A DNA stretch of 64,000 nucleotides from an uncultured Bacteroidaceae bacterium (GCA_934271655.1 CAKQRW010000001.1:1-64000); one strand, 5' to 3'. Shown: positions 35,779 through 44,226, numbered from the stretch's first letter. Numbers and translations are program-made. Notes: generated from the letters alone by a model not told the origin.

Positions 35779-35964
35779 TTTCTTGTTTCGAGGATTTGGG
35801 GTCAGCAGATTTTCCCAGTTGGCGACTGCTGAATAATCAGGGCTTTTGTTGTCAAGCTCATGCTGAATCTGTTCCGTTTGACCATACTACAGGCTGTGGC
35901 AACCACTAAAAGTGCTGCCTGAAGGCATAGGAAATGGTGTTGCGGGACATGCGCAAGTCTTGCA

Positions 35965-36078
35965 CAAAGTGCCAAAAGTGCCAAAGTGCCAAAACATAGT
36001 AAAAAGTAATAAAATAAGCATTTTAGACTAATTTGACAAGGATTTGGCACTTGGCACTTTGGCACTTTTGGCACTTTG
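35965..36078. repeat. Long perfect inverted repeat with GTGCCA iterations
   Basis: Arms 35965-35992 and 36051-36078 are perfect inverted repeats of 28 bases, each made of three GTGCCAAA-type units, with a 58-base AT-rich spacer. CAAAGTGCCAAAACATAGTA at the left arm and CTAATTTGACAAGGATTT in the spacer are reverse complements of matching parts of the element at 9723-9830. It is therefore a second, inverted copy of the same element with better preserved arms. In the first copy most GTGCC units are replaced by GTGAC. No function is known to me. Confidence 0.85.
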
Positions 36079-36266
36079 GCCTTTTTTTTTGGGGGGGGCA
36101 AGACATATTGCAGATATAGCGACGGCTATGAGGAGCCTGATTCATCAGACAGTTTGCTGTGTCTGTAAAGCCCGATGGTCGAGCATTGCAACATTCGCCA
36201 CATATTGATTATTGATGGCCTGGCGCGCATAACACCCCCTCTACTTTTCAGACCTTGCAATATACA

Positions 36267-36376
36267 CTATGCTTTGCGCATACGTCATCCTAAGGCTTGC
36301 ATGTCCTTATCCTAAGGTTAGGGCATCGTTTTCCTGCACTTTATGCATCGTTTTCCTAAGGTTTGGGTATCGTTAT
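36267..36376. repeat. 22-bp tandem repeat array B, about five degenerate units
   Basis: Units begin at 36289, 36311, 36333 and 36355, with a weaker one at 36267. The best unit reads CCTAAGGTTTGGG then TATCGTTAT. Others vary (CCTAAGGCTTGC, CCTGCACTTTATGC), but period and frame are kept. The CCTAAGGTTT half is identical to array A, and the ATCGTTAT half is identical to array C. Confidence 0.8.
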
Positions 36377-36657
36377 GTTTACAACATATCCGTCAGTCGC
36401 CAACCGGAAAAATCCGCTGACACAGCATTCACTTGCTATCGGGATTCGTTCGGTATCAGTTCGGGATTTTGACCAGAGACTGAGTCTGCCATTCGTTCCT
36501 GACACAAGACAACGACATTTTGCCAATGAAGGTCATGCGTTGCCATACGCCGCACTAGTTCCAGACTCTATAGATATCATGAAAGGCTGCAACCATCACC
36601 TTCACCACATTCTGTGACACAAACGTAGACTCCAACCTAAAAGCTACCACTCTTGAT

Positions 36658-36892
36658 TTAAGAAGGTGTTCAAAATTATTTTACAAGAAGGTGCTCATAA
36701 TTATTTTTATATTTGCCATGCTCTATCCCCAGGCTGGTTTTTCTCCTGTTTCAGGCAGGTTTTTCTCCTGTTTGAAGGAGCTATGCGGGCATAGTGACTG
36801 GTAAACAGAAGGAAAAGATGACTTGGAGAGAGTGTGGCAAATATTGGAGCGACTTACTTTGACACTATAAAATAATTTTGAAACCTACTTAG
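36658..36892. repeat. TIR-bounded element, 235-bp copy in inverted orientation
   Basis: The left end occurs twice in tandem (TTAAGAAGGTGTTCAAAATT at 36658 and CAAGAAGGTGCTCATAATTA at 36684). The right end reads ATAAAATAATTTTGAAACCT and on to 36892. The interior GGAGCTATGCGGGCATAGTG and AAACAGAAGGAAAAGATGAC are the reverse complement of the copy at 9876-10137. It lacks the central hairpin segment of about 70 bases found there and has an extra TTTTTCTCCTG repeat. The doubled left end suggests nested insertion or slippage. Confidence 0.8.
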
Positions 36893-37052
36893 CATCTAAG
36901 CAAGCAGCTCTCATATCTCTTTCCTATGTCACCTGAAAAAATTTATCATTCCATTTTAAACCTTCAGGCATTTGAGACATCTTACATAGCGTAAGTTCTC
37001 GAGACTATACATGCAACAAAAAATCTAAAACACTAAAAAAAACAGACACATC

Positions 37053-37574
37053 ATGAAGCGAATCATAATATCAGCAATGATGCTCCTGCTCCTCTCTGCC
37101 GCAACAGCTATGGCGCAGGACAACAACAGAGGCGGCCAACGACAGAAGTTCAACCCTGTAGAGATGTATGAGAAGATGGCGGAAAGGCTGTCCAAGCAGA
37201 TGAAACTGGACGACAGCAAGGCCGAGACATTCAAGATACTGTATGTAGACTACCAGACCACACGCCACAACGCTGCCAACCCTAAGGGCGAGAGCAGCGA
37301 GCAAGAAGAGAAGGTAAACCTGAACAAGATCACAGACGAGGCTGCCAGCGAACTCATACAGAAGAGCTTTGACAAGCAAGAAGCGCAGCTGAAAGTGGAC
37401 AAGGACTACCTTCCGCGCTTCCTTGAGATTCTCACGCCAGCACAGGCCGCTCGCATCTACGTGAGGGGAGCTGGCATGGGACGCGGCAGCGGACAGCAGA
37501 ACGACGGCCAGAGACCTGGCGGAGGATTCCCAGGCGGAGGATTCCCAGGCGGAGGATTCCCAGGCGGCTTCTAA
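37053..37574 (+). CDS. Spy/DUF4890-like periplasmic protein with Gly-rich tail
   Basis: A 173-residue exported protein with a signal peptide (MKRIIISAMMLLLLSAATAMAQ). The body is helical and highly charged (about 30-145), with a LTPAQAARIYV motif like the L-T-x-x-Q of Spy/CpxP proteins. Many Bacteroidota proteins of this kind are annotated DUF4890. The C-terminus is a low-complexity GGGFP repeat (three and a half units). A periplasmic chaperone-like or stress role is only an inference. A terminator lies about 170 bases downstream, so it is transcribed separately from the T9SS operon that follows. Confidence 0.7.
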   Translation: MKRIIISAMMLLLLSAATAMAQDNNRGGQRQKFNPVEMYEKMAERLSKQMKLDDSKAETFKILYVDYQTTRHNAANPKGESSEQEEKVNLNKITDEAASELIQKSFDKQEAQLKVDKDYLPRFLEILTPAQAARIYVRGAGMGRGSGQQNDGQRPGGGFPGGGFPGGGFPGGF

Positions 37575-37742
37575 AGTCATGGCATGACCGAAAATGCCGG
37601 ACACACGAATAATCCAGCAGATGACATGATGCCAATTACATGCACGATGCAAGAAGCTGATGAAAAACGCAATAAGAACAATCGATATCACACATAAGGA
37701 AACAGACAGGATAAGATTCTTTTTTTAATTTTTTCATTTTCT

Positions 37743-37787
37743 TAGAGGAGAGTGGGGATGCGAATCCGCAACTCTCCTTTTTTTTGA
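37743..37787 (+). terminator. Terminator between the Spy-like gene and porP
   Basis: AGGAGAGT (from 37746) and ACTCTCCT (37771-37778) form a stem around GGGGATGCGAATCCGCA, which can pair internally, followed by TTTTTTTTG. It separates the Spy-like gene from the T9SS operon. Confidence 0.75.
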
Positions 37788-37842
37788 AAAAAAAGTCCAC
37801 TTGCACAATAAATAAAACAAAAAGCAGTTATTATTATACATA

Positions 37843-38784
37843 ATGACCGCTCGTATATATACTTTCATAGGCCTGATGCTCGCTCCGTTTGCGGCAGCCA
37901 GGGCTCAGTGGGATGTGCAGTTCTCAGACTACACAGCCCTTAAGTCGTATTACAACCCCGCTGCGTCGGGCACGGACGGGTTGCTCGACGTGAAAGGAGC
38001 CTACTCCATGCAGATGGTGGGCTATGACAACGCTCCAGCCACGATGTATGTGGACGCCTCGCTGCCCGTGTACTTCCTCAGTCCACGCCATGGTGCGGGA
38101 CTCAGTTTTATGAACGACAACATAGGCATCTTCACCACGACAAAAATAACCCTGCAATACTCATACAACATCAAGATAGGCCAGAAAGGACGCCTGGCAA
38201 TCGGCTTCGCCGGCGGAATGCTGAGCGAGAAGATAGACCCAAGCGGGATGGAGCTGGAGGACAAGAACGACCCGGCCTTCCCCACATCACAGCAGGACGG
38301 CAGCAAGCTCGACCTGGGCACGGGCCTGTATTTCTGGCATCCCAAAGCCTGGGCAGGCATCTCTGTGCAGCATGCGCTCGCCCCGACGATAGAGGTGGGC
38401 GAGACAAACATGGTGGAGGTGCCAAGGATGTATTATTTGATGGGCGGATGCAATATTAAAGTAAAAAATTCGTTAATAACATTGCAGCCCTCCTTCCTCG
38501 TGCAATCAGACCTCGACTCATGGAGAGAGGATTTCCAATGCAAGGCAACCTATGAATATGAGGGCAAGCGCTTCTACGGCGGACTGGGCTACAGCCCCAG
38601 CACCTCGGTCACATTCCTTGCCGGAGGCACCTTCCACGGCATAGGACTCGGCTACAGCTACCAGGTGTACACGTCGGGGGTGGGAGCGGTGAACGGCAGC
38701 CACGAGCTGGTGGTCAACTACCAGACAGACCTTGACCTTTTCAAGAAAGGGCGCAACAGGCACAAGAGCGTCAGATGGCTGTAA
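37843..38784 (+). CDS. porP: Type IX secretion outer membrane protein PorP/SprF family
   Basis: A 313-residue outer membrane protein. A signal peptide (MTARIYTFIGLMLAPFAAARA) is followed by QWDVQFSDYTALKSYYNPAASGTDG, the typical N-terminus of PorP/SprF proteins, then beta strands of an OmpA-like barrel (GAGLSFMNDNIGIFTTTKITLQYSYN). PorP/SprF proteins connect the PorKN ring or exported filaments with the outer membrane. The gene heads the porP-gldK-gldL-gldM-gldN cluster with the order known from Porphyromonas gingivalis porPKLMN. Confidence 0.92.
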   Translation: MTARIYTFIGLMLAPFAAARAQWDVQFSDYTALKSYYNPAASGTDGLLDVKGAYSMQMVGYDNAPATMYVDASLPVYFLSPRHGAGLSFMNDNIGIFTTTKITLQYSYNIKIGQKGRLAIGFAGGMLSEKIDPSGMELEDKNDPAFPTSQQDGSKLDLGTGLYFWHPKAWAGISVQHALAPTIEVGETNMVEVPRMYYLMGGCNIKVKNSLITLQPSFLVQSDLDSWREDFQCKATYEYEGKRFYGGLGYSPSTSVTFLAGGTFHGIGLGYSYQVYTSGVGAVNGSHELVVNYQTDLDLFKKGRNRHKSVRWL

Positions 38785-38880
38785 GACCACACAGCGCATC
38801 TGACCTGCAGGGAAGAGCCGCGGCAAGAGGGCAAGAGAGAAAGAAGAGAAACAACAAACATACAGATAAACATAAAGACG

Positions 38881-40314
38881 ATGAAAAAGATAATAGGATT
38901 CATATGCGCAGCAGCAGTCACCCTCGTAGTGGCGTCGTGCTTCTCGGCCAAAGGCGGAGCGACAGCGGCAGGCGGCGAGGTGACAGGCGTGAGCGGCTCG
39001 TCGATGGCAGAACCCGCGCCCTATGGCATGGTGCTCGTGAAACGAGGCAGTCTGAAGATGGGCTCTGAGAAAGGCGACAGCCTATGGGGCAAGGACATAC
39101 CCACAAGAGAAATCAGCGTTGACGCCTTCTGGATGGACGAGAAGGAGGTGACCAACTCCATGTACCGCCAGTTCGTGCAATGGGTGCGCGACTCCATCAT
39201 ACGCGAGCGTCTCGCCGACCCCAACTACGGCGATGACGAGTCGTACAAGATAACAGAAGACAAGAACGGCGAGGAGGTGACCCCTCACCTCAACTGGAAC
39301 AAGCCCTTGCCGCGCAATCCCGACGAGGACCAGCAGCGCGCCATAGAGAGTGTCTACACCACACACCCCGTCACAGGCGAGAAGATGCTCGACGTGAGCC
39401 AGCTGAACTACCGCTACGAGGTCTTCGACCACGTGATGGCAGCCAAGCGCAAATACCGCCTCAATCCGGCAGAGCGCGTGCTGAACACAGACGTGGAGGT
39501 CAATCCCGACGAGCAGGTGATGATAAGCAAGGACACAGCCTACATCGACGACGACGGCATCATCCACCGCGAGACAATCACCCGCCCGCTCAGTAGCATG
39601 TGGGACTTTGTCAACACCTACATCGTCAATGTCTATCCAGACACGACATGCTGGATAAACGATTTCCAGAATGCGGAGAACGAGATGTACATGCGACTGT
39701 ATTTCACACACTCCAACTTCAACGACTACCCCGTAGTGGGAGTCAACTGGGAGCAGGCCAACGCCTTCTGCAATTGGCGCACCGACTACCTCATCAAGGG
39801 ACTGGGCGCGCAGGCCAAGTTTGTGCAGCGCTACCGTCTGCCCACAGAGGCCGAATGGGAGTTTGCAGCAAGAGGCAAGGAAGGCAACGAGCTGCCATGG
39901 AGCCAGGATGGCGTGGCAAGCGAGAAGGGCTGCTACTACGCCAATTTCAAGCCAGACCGAGGCAACTACACCAAAGACGGCAACCTCATCACATCGAAGG
40001 TGGGAGTCTACAGCGCCAACTCGAACGGTCTGTATGACATGGCCGGCAACGTGGCTGAATGGACCAGCACGGTCTACACAGAGGCAGGCGTGCTCTCCAT
40101 GAGCGACATGAACCCGACGCTGACATACAACGCGGCCAAGGAAGACCCATATGCGTTGAAAAAGAAAAGCGTGAGAGGCGGATCATGGAAAGACCCAGAG
40201 AGCTTCATCAAGAGCGCGTGGCGCACGTATGAGTACCAGAACGTGGGACGCTCGTTCATAGGCTTCCGCTGCGTGCGCTCGCAGGTGGGCACAGCCTCAA
40301 GGACAAGAAGATGA
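38881..40314 (+). CDS. gldK: T9SS lipoprotein GldK/PorK (SUMF1-like)
   Basis: A 477-residue lipoprotein (lipobox VVASC at about residue 21). The body carries a formylglycine-enzyme-like (FGE/SUMF1) fold: MVLVKRGSLKMGSEKGDSLWGKD...EISVDAFWMDEKEVTNSMYRQF at the start, RLPTEAEWEFAARGKEGNELPWS in the middle and VRGGSWKD...FIGFRCVR at the end. In PorK/GldK this fold is structural and forms the periplasmic ring with PorN/GldN under the outer membrane. Gene order places it directly between porP and gldL. Confidence 0.95.
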   Translation: MKKIIGFICAAAVTLVVASCFSAKGGATAAGGEVTGVSGSSMAEPAPYGMVLVKRGSLKMGSEKGDSLWGKDIPTREISVDAFWMDEKEVTNSMYRQFVQWVRDSIIRERLADPNYGDDESYKITEDKNGEEVTPHLNWNKPLPRNPDEDQQRAIESVYTTHPVTGEKMLDVSQLNYRYEVFDHVMAAKRKYRLNPAERVLNTDVEVNPDEQVMISKDTAYIDDDGIIHRETITRPLSSMWDFVNTYIVNVYPDTTCWINDFQNAENEMYMRLYFTHSNFNDYPVVGVNWEQANAFCNWRTDYLIKGLGAQAKFVQRYRLPTEAEWEFAARGKEGNELPWSQDGVASEKGCYYANFKPDRGNYTKDGNLITSKVGVYSANSNGLYDMAGNVAEWTSTVYTEAGVLSMSDMNPTLTYNAAKEDPYALKKKSVRGGSWKDPESFIKSAWRTYEYQNVGRSFIGFRCVRSQVGTASRTRR

Positions 40315-40382
40315 CGCACGGCTCACGACACGCCAAGCATACAACAAACAACATGTCATAAACTCACTCAAACATAAAGACC

Positions 40383-41195
40383 ATGGCTACAAAATATACA
40401 GGTATACAGAAATGGCTCAGGACAAAGAGGGGCCAGACCTTTCTCAACTACGCATACAGCTGGGGAGCGGCTGTCGTCATAGCAGGAGCACTCTTTAAGC
40501 TCACACACATAGCAGGAGCCGACATCATGCTCTTCCTGGGCATGGGCACAGAGGTCGTGGTGTTCATCCTCGCAGGCTTCGAGCCGCAGGAGAGCATGGA
40601 CACCCAGGAACTGGCAGAGGAGGCGGCGGAAGACGCGGCTGTGCGCGCACAAGTGGGCGCATCCATCTCGGAAGACACAGCGGCGGCGCTTGCTGCTGCG
40701 GCAGCACGTGTGCCGGCAGGCGGCAGCCCCATCATAGCGGGCATGGCAGCTGCCGGCAGCGGAGAGAGCATGGCGGCGATGAGCGGAGCGCCAACAGGCG
40801 TCACAAGCACAGGAGAGGCTGTCGACGCAGCCCAGCTGGCTTCCAGCATCCAGGCTGCTCCAGCATTCACCTCGCCACAGTATGCCGGAATGACTCCAGA
40901 GATGCAGGAGGCCACCACATCTTATGTGGAACAGCTCAACGAACTGACAGACACACTCCGCAAGGTGGCAGAGCAGAGCGCGCGGCTCACCCGCGACTCG
41001 GAGGAGATGGAGACCATGAACCGTACGCTCACTGGCATCAACCGATTCTACGAGATGCAGCTCAAGAGCGTCGGCACACAGTCGGCCACTATCGACGAGG
41101 TCAACGACCAGACAAAGAAGCTCGCTGCCCAGCTCCAGGAGCTCAACGAGGTGTACCTCAAGATGGTTGAGGCCCTGAAAATGAAGATTAGCTAA
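40383..41195 (+). CDS. gldL: T9SS inner membrane motor protein GldL/PorL
   Basis: A 270-residue protein with two transmembrane helices near the N-terminus (about 21-42 and 46-66). Glu57 lies inside the second (GMGTEVVVFILAGFEP), the position of the acidic residue essential for proton use in GldL. The rest is cytoplasmic: an Ala-rich stretch (about 80-170), then a coiled coil (EQLNELTDTLRKVAEQSARL...VYLKMVEALKMK). GldL pentamers surround a GldM dimer and convert proton motive force to torque that powers secretion. It lies 20 bases before gldM. Confidence 0.95.
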   Translation: MATKYTGIQKWLRTKRGQTFLNYAYSWGAAVVIAGALFKLTHIAGADIMLFLGMGTEVVVFILAGFEPQESMDTQELAEEAAEDAAVRAQVGASISEDTAAALAAAAARVPAGGSPIIAGMAAAGSGESMAAMSGAPTGVTSTGEAVDAAQLASSIQAAPAFTSPQYAGMTPEMQEATTSYVEQLNELTDTLRKVAEQSARLTRDSEEMETMNRTLTGINRFYEMQLKSVGTQSATIDEVNDQTKKLAAQLQELNEVYLKMVEALKMKIS

Positions 41196-41215
41196 CCCGC
41201 AATGGCTTTTGAGAT

Positions 41216-42775
41216 ATGATAAGAAAGAAACTAACTCCGCGTCAGAAGATGATCAACCTGATGTACGTCGTCCTGATGGCCATGTTGGCGCTCAACGTGT
41301 CATCCGACGTGCTCGTGGGCTTCTCTCTCGTGGACGAAGGCCTAAACCGCTCGAAAGAAAACTCGGCCATCCAGAACGAGGCTATATACAAGGAGCTGGA
41401 GGCTGCCATGAAGCGCAATCCCGAAAAAGCGCGCCCATGGTTTGAGAAGGCCCAGCAGGTGCGCCAGATGAGCGACTCGCTCTACTCCTTTGCAGAAGCA
41501 CTCAAATGGGAGATAGCGCGGCAGGCTGACGGCAAGGACGCTGACCTGGAGAACATAAAGGGACGCGACAACCTTGAGGCTGCCACACACGTGATGCTCG
41601 CTCCTGGCATAGGCAAGGGCGGCAAGCTGAAGCGCGCCGTGGAAGCATACCGGGAAGGCATCACAAGCATGCTCAATGACGAGCAGCAGAAGAAGATAAT
41701 ACGCTCAAACCTCACCACCGAGGTGCCTGAGAAAGCAAAGGCACAAGGAAAGAACTGGCAGCAGTATCTGTTTGAGAACACGCCTGTGGCAGCTGCCGTG
41801 ACCCTGCTCACCAAGCTGCAGACTGACGTGCGCTACGCTGAGGGCGAGATGCTCCACCAGCTGGTAGCCAACATCGACGTGAAGGACGTGCGCGTCAACC
41901 AGATAAACGCCTATGTGATACCCAACTCGCAGACTGTGGTGAGAGGCGGAAGATTCTCCGCGCAGATAATCATGGCGGCCGTGGACAGCACGCAGCGCCC
42001 CGAGATATTTGTCGGCAACACTCTCCTGAAGTCGGAGAACGGACGCTATGAGACCGTGTGCAACTCCACAGGGGAGTTTACACTGAGAGGACACATCATC
42101 ATGAGAAACGGCAACGGCGAGGCTATCCGCCGCGAGTTTGCCCAGCCCTATACCGTGGTGGAGCCATCTGCCACCGTGAGCGCCACGATGATGAACATGC
42201 TCTATGCCGGCTACCAGAACCCCATAAGCGTAAGCGTGCCAGGGGTGCCGACCAACAAGATTTCCCTCTCCATGACCAACGGCTCCCTCACCAAGAAAGA
42301 TGGCGGCAACTATGTGGCCGTGCCATCCAAGGTGGGACAGGACGTGACCTTCACCGTCACGGCACAAAATGAAGGGCACCAGCAGGAGATGGGCAAGTTC
42401 ACCTTCCATGTGCGCAAGCTGCCCGACCCTACAGGCTACCTGCAATATACCGACAGCAAGGGCAACACCAGCCGCTTCAAGGGAGGACGCATATCCAAAC
42501 AGGCTGTCATAGCCGCAGGAGGCATCGGAGCGGCCATTGACGACGGACTGCTCGACATAGCCTTCCGCGTGGTGGGCTTCGAGACCATGTTCATCGACAA
42601 CATGGGCAATGTCGTTCCCGAGGTGAGCAACTCAGCATCCTTCACCTCAAACCAGATCTCGAAGATACGTTCTCTCAGCCGCGGCAAGATGTTCAACATC
42701 AGCCGCATCAGAGTGGTCGGACCTGACGGAATAGAAAGAACCCTCACTTCACCCGTTGAAGTCATAATAAACTAA
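41216..42775 (+). CDS. gldM: T9SS motor-arm protein GldM/PorM
   Basis: A 519-residue protein with one N-terminal transmembrane helix (MINLMYVVLMAMLALNVSSD, about 13-32) and a long periplasmic part of four domains, the standard GldM layout. The helix sits in the GldL pentamer, while the periplasmic domains reach the PorKN ring at the outer membrane and transmit motion. Sequence signatures include TPRQKMINLMYVVLMAMLALNV and the later PNSQTVVRGGRFSAQI. The stop region is duplicated 65 bases downstream at the gldN start (separate entry). Confidence 0.96.
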   Translation: MIRKKLTPRQKMINLMYVVLMAMLALNVSSDVLVGFSLVDEGLNRSKENSAIQNEAIYKELEAAMKRNPEKARPWFEKAQQVRQMSDSLYSFAEALKWEIARQADGKDADLENIKGRDNLEAATHVMLAPGIGKGGKLKRAVEAYREGITSMLNDEQQKKIIRSNLTTEVPEKAKAQGKNWQQYLFENTPVAAAVTLLTKLQTDVRYAEGEMLHQLVANIDVKDVRVNQINAYVIPNSQTVVRGGRFSAQIIMAAVDSTQRPEIFVGNTLLKSENGRYETVCNSTGEFTLRGHIIMRNGNGEAIRREFAQPYTVVEPSATVSATMMNMLYAGYQNPISVSVPGVPTNKISLSMTNGSLTKKDGGNYVAVPSKVGQDVTFTVTAQNEGHQQEMGKFTFHVRKLPDPTGYLQYTDSKGNTSRFKGGRISKQAVIAAGGIGAAIDDGLLDIAFRVVGFETMFIDNMGNVVPEVSNSASFTSNQISKIRSLSRGKMFNISRIRVVGPDGIERTLTSPVEVIIN

Positions 42776-42841
42776 TAAGCATGAGGCCATATCGTCAAGT
42801 GTGACCTTGACGGCGCCGAGTTGAAGTCATAATAAACTAAT
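42755..42841 (+). repeat. Duplicated gldM-stop/gldN-start junction
   Basis: GTTGAAGTCATAATAAACTA followed by AT occurs at 42755-42776 (end of gldM with its stop) and again, identical over 22 bases, at 42820-42841 just before gldN. The following bases are also alike (AAGCATGA and GAGTATGA). The spacing is 65 bases. The first copy carries a potential ATG (42781) that is out of use; the second carries the gldN start. It looks like a tandem duplication of the gene junction that lengthened the intergenic space. Confidence 0.85.
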
Positions 42842-43946
42842 GAGTATGAAACGTGTATTTCTTATCTTAATATCGCTGTGCATGATGGGCAGCATGATGG
42901 CCCAGCCTGCCAAAAGCCGCTTGCAGAACAACAGGACAACAGCCGCAAGGAAGCAAGCCAAGCAGCAGGCCGCCACAAGCCGCGCTAGCCTCATGTTCCC
43001 GACAGCCGTGGATGTTCCAGAAGACCCGTCATGGCGGCGCGACATATACCGGAGCCTTGACCTCACAAAGAACGAGAACGCGGCCCTGTATTTCCCCGTG
43101 GAGCCGCAAGGCAGCGAAATGAACCTGTTCACCCTGCTGTTTCGCCTGCTCAACACGGGCAAGATTCCTGCCTATGAGTACAAGCTCGATGGCGTGGAAG
43201 ACTTCCAGCAGAGCAACCGCATGCACTTCAAGGACTTCCTCGAACGCTACCACATCTATTATGAGGTGGAAGGCAACGGCATCAAAGTAGACCCAAGCGA
43301 CGTGCCGTCGGCTGAAGTGCTGAGCTACTATGTGAAGGAAAGCAGCTACTATGACCAGAACACGGCCACTTTCCACAGCAGAGTGGTGGCCCTGTGCCCT
43401 GTGCTGCACCGCTCTGACGATGAGTTCAGCAGCTCTGTCAACAAGCACCCTCTCTTCTGGGTGAAATATGACGACGTGAAGACATACCTCAGCGGCCAGG
43501 ATGTGATGACAAGCAATCTGAACAACGCAGCCAAGATGTCTATTGATGACTTCTTCTCTACCAACCGCTACAAAGGGGAGATATACATGACCACCAACAT
43601 GCAGAACCGCTCCCTGCATGACTACTGCGCCACAGACTCCTTGCTGAAAAAGGAGCAGAACCGCATAGAGAAGGAGATGGCAGACTTTGAGTCGCATATA
43701 TGGAAGACTCCTGTCGACTCGGCCGAGATAGCCAAGCGTGACTCGCTCGCGGCCCTCGCCAATGCCACCAAAGGCAAGAAGGCAAGACAGACGCTGAACG
43801 GAACATCAGCATCTGCCGCGCGCATGAGCGACAGAACTGCCTCGGCCAAGGCAGAGAAGGCAGAGAAGAAGAAGACAAGCAAACCAAGCAAGCCGTCTGG
43901 CGGAAGCTCCGGACCTCGCGTTTCTGTGAGAAGGCAGAGACACTAA
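42840..43946 (+). CDS. gldN: T9SS periplasmic ring protein GldN/PorN
   Basis: A 368-residue exported protein. A signal peptide (MSMKRVFLILISLCMMGSMMAQ) is followed by a basic segment and the GldN/PorN core (about 50-290: WRRDIYRSLDLTKNENAALYFPVEPQGSEMNLFTLLFRLL, EDFQQSNRMHFKDFLERYHIYYE). The tail of about 70 residues is rich in Lys, Ala and Ser and probably disordered. GldN forms the periplasmic ring with GldK and receives movement from GldM. Starts at ATG 42840 or 42846. Last gene of the operon, followed by a terminator. Confidence 0.94.
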   Translation: MSMKRVFLILISLCMMGSMMAQPAKSRLQNNRTTAARKQAKQQAATSRASLMFPTAVDVPEDPSWRRDIYRSLDLTKNENAALYFPVEPQGSEMNLFTLLFRLLNTGKIPAYEYKLDGVEDFQQSNRMHFKDFLERYHIYYEVEGNGIKVDPSDVPSAEVLSYYVKESSYYDQNTATFHSRVVALCPVLHRSDDEFSSSVNKHPLFWVKYDDVKTYLSGQDVMTSNLNNAAKMSIDDFFSTNRYKGEIYMTTNMQNRSLHDYCATDSLLKKEQNRIEKEMADFESHIWKTPVDSAEIAKRDSLAALANATKGKKARQTLNGTSASAARMSDRTASAKAEKAEKKKTSKPSKPSGGSSGPRVSVRRQRH

Positions 43947-44032
43947 GCATGAGGGAGACACGCTTGTGATAAAATGTCACTAAAAGCCATGTTTTTAAAT
44001 ACAGTTAGATAGCAATCTGTAAGCATAGACAT

Positions 44033-44072
44033 AAAAAAGGCTCGAAGTCATAGGACTTTGGGCCTTTTTCTT
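44033..44072 (+). terminator. Rho-independent terminator of the T9SS operon
   Basis: AAAGGCTCGAAGTC pairs with GGACTTTGGGCCTTT (with G-T pairs) across a short loop, followed by TTCTTTTG. It lies about 90 bases after gldN. Its T-run directly abuts the -33 box of the next promoter. Confidence 0.8.
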
Positions 44073-44102
44073 TTGCACTTTATAGAAAATGTCGTAATTT
44101 TG
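44072..44102 (+). promoter_or_regulatory. Full consensus promoter of the threonine operon
   Basis: TTTG at 44072-44075, a 19-base spacer and TAATTTTG at 44095-44102 match the Bacteroidota -33/-7 consensus exactly. Transcription would begin near 44109, giving a leader of about 118 bases before the GTG start of thrA. No Thr- or Ile-rich leader peptide is seen in it. Confidence 0.8.
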
Positions 44103-44226
44103 TGGCAGTTTTCTCGGACTCGCAAACAGACGTGGACGTAGCATGTCACGCAGGTGTTGTATATCTGTATACGTTCAATGTTCTTGCCCGTCCATTTATT
44201 ATTAATTTTAACTTGTATTTTTCATC

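Larger units (their letters stand above)
35779..37052. other. Gene-free repeat island 2
   Basis: About 1.27 kb without a supported gene between tRNA-Asn and the Spy-like protein gene. It contains a GTGCC-type long inverted repeat (35965-36078), a T9-G8 homopolymer (36082-36098), a 22-bp array (36267-36376) and a TIR-bounded element (36658-36892). Open frames inside (for example 35802-36101 minus) run through the repeats and show no protein-like composition. The position behind a tRNA gene suggests an old integration site, but no integrase or duplicated tRNA end is visible. Confidence 0.75.

Noticed and set aside
35802..36101. Minus-strand open frame after tRNA-Asn
   Set aside because: It runs through the GTGCC inverted repeat and homopolymer and has no protein-like pattern.
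35659..37052. Integrated element at tRNA-Asn
   Set aside because: No integrase gene, no duplicated tRNA 3' end and no cargo genes are visible; the region is only repeats.
44143..44205. Possible threonine-operon leader peptide of 20 residues
   Set aside because: An ATG-stop frame exists, but it is not enriched in Thr or Ile codons and no competing terminator hairpin was seen before thrA, so attenuation is unsupported.
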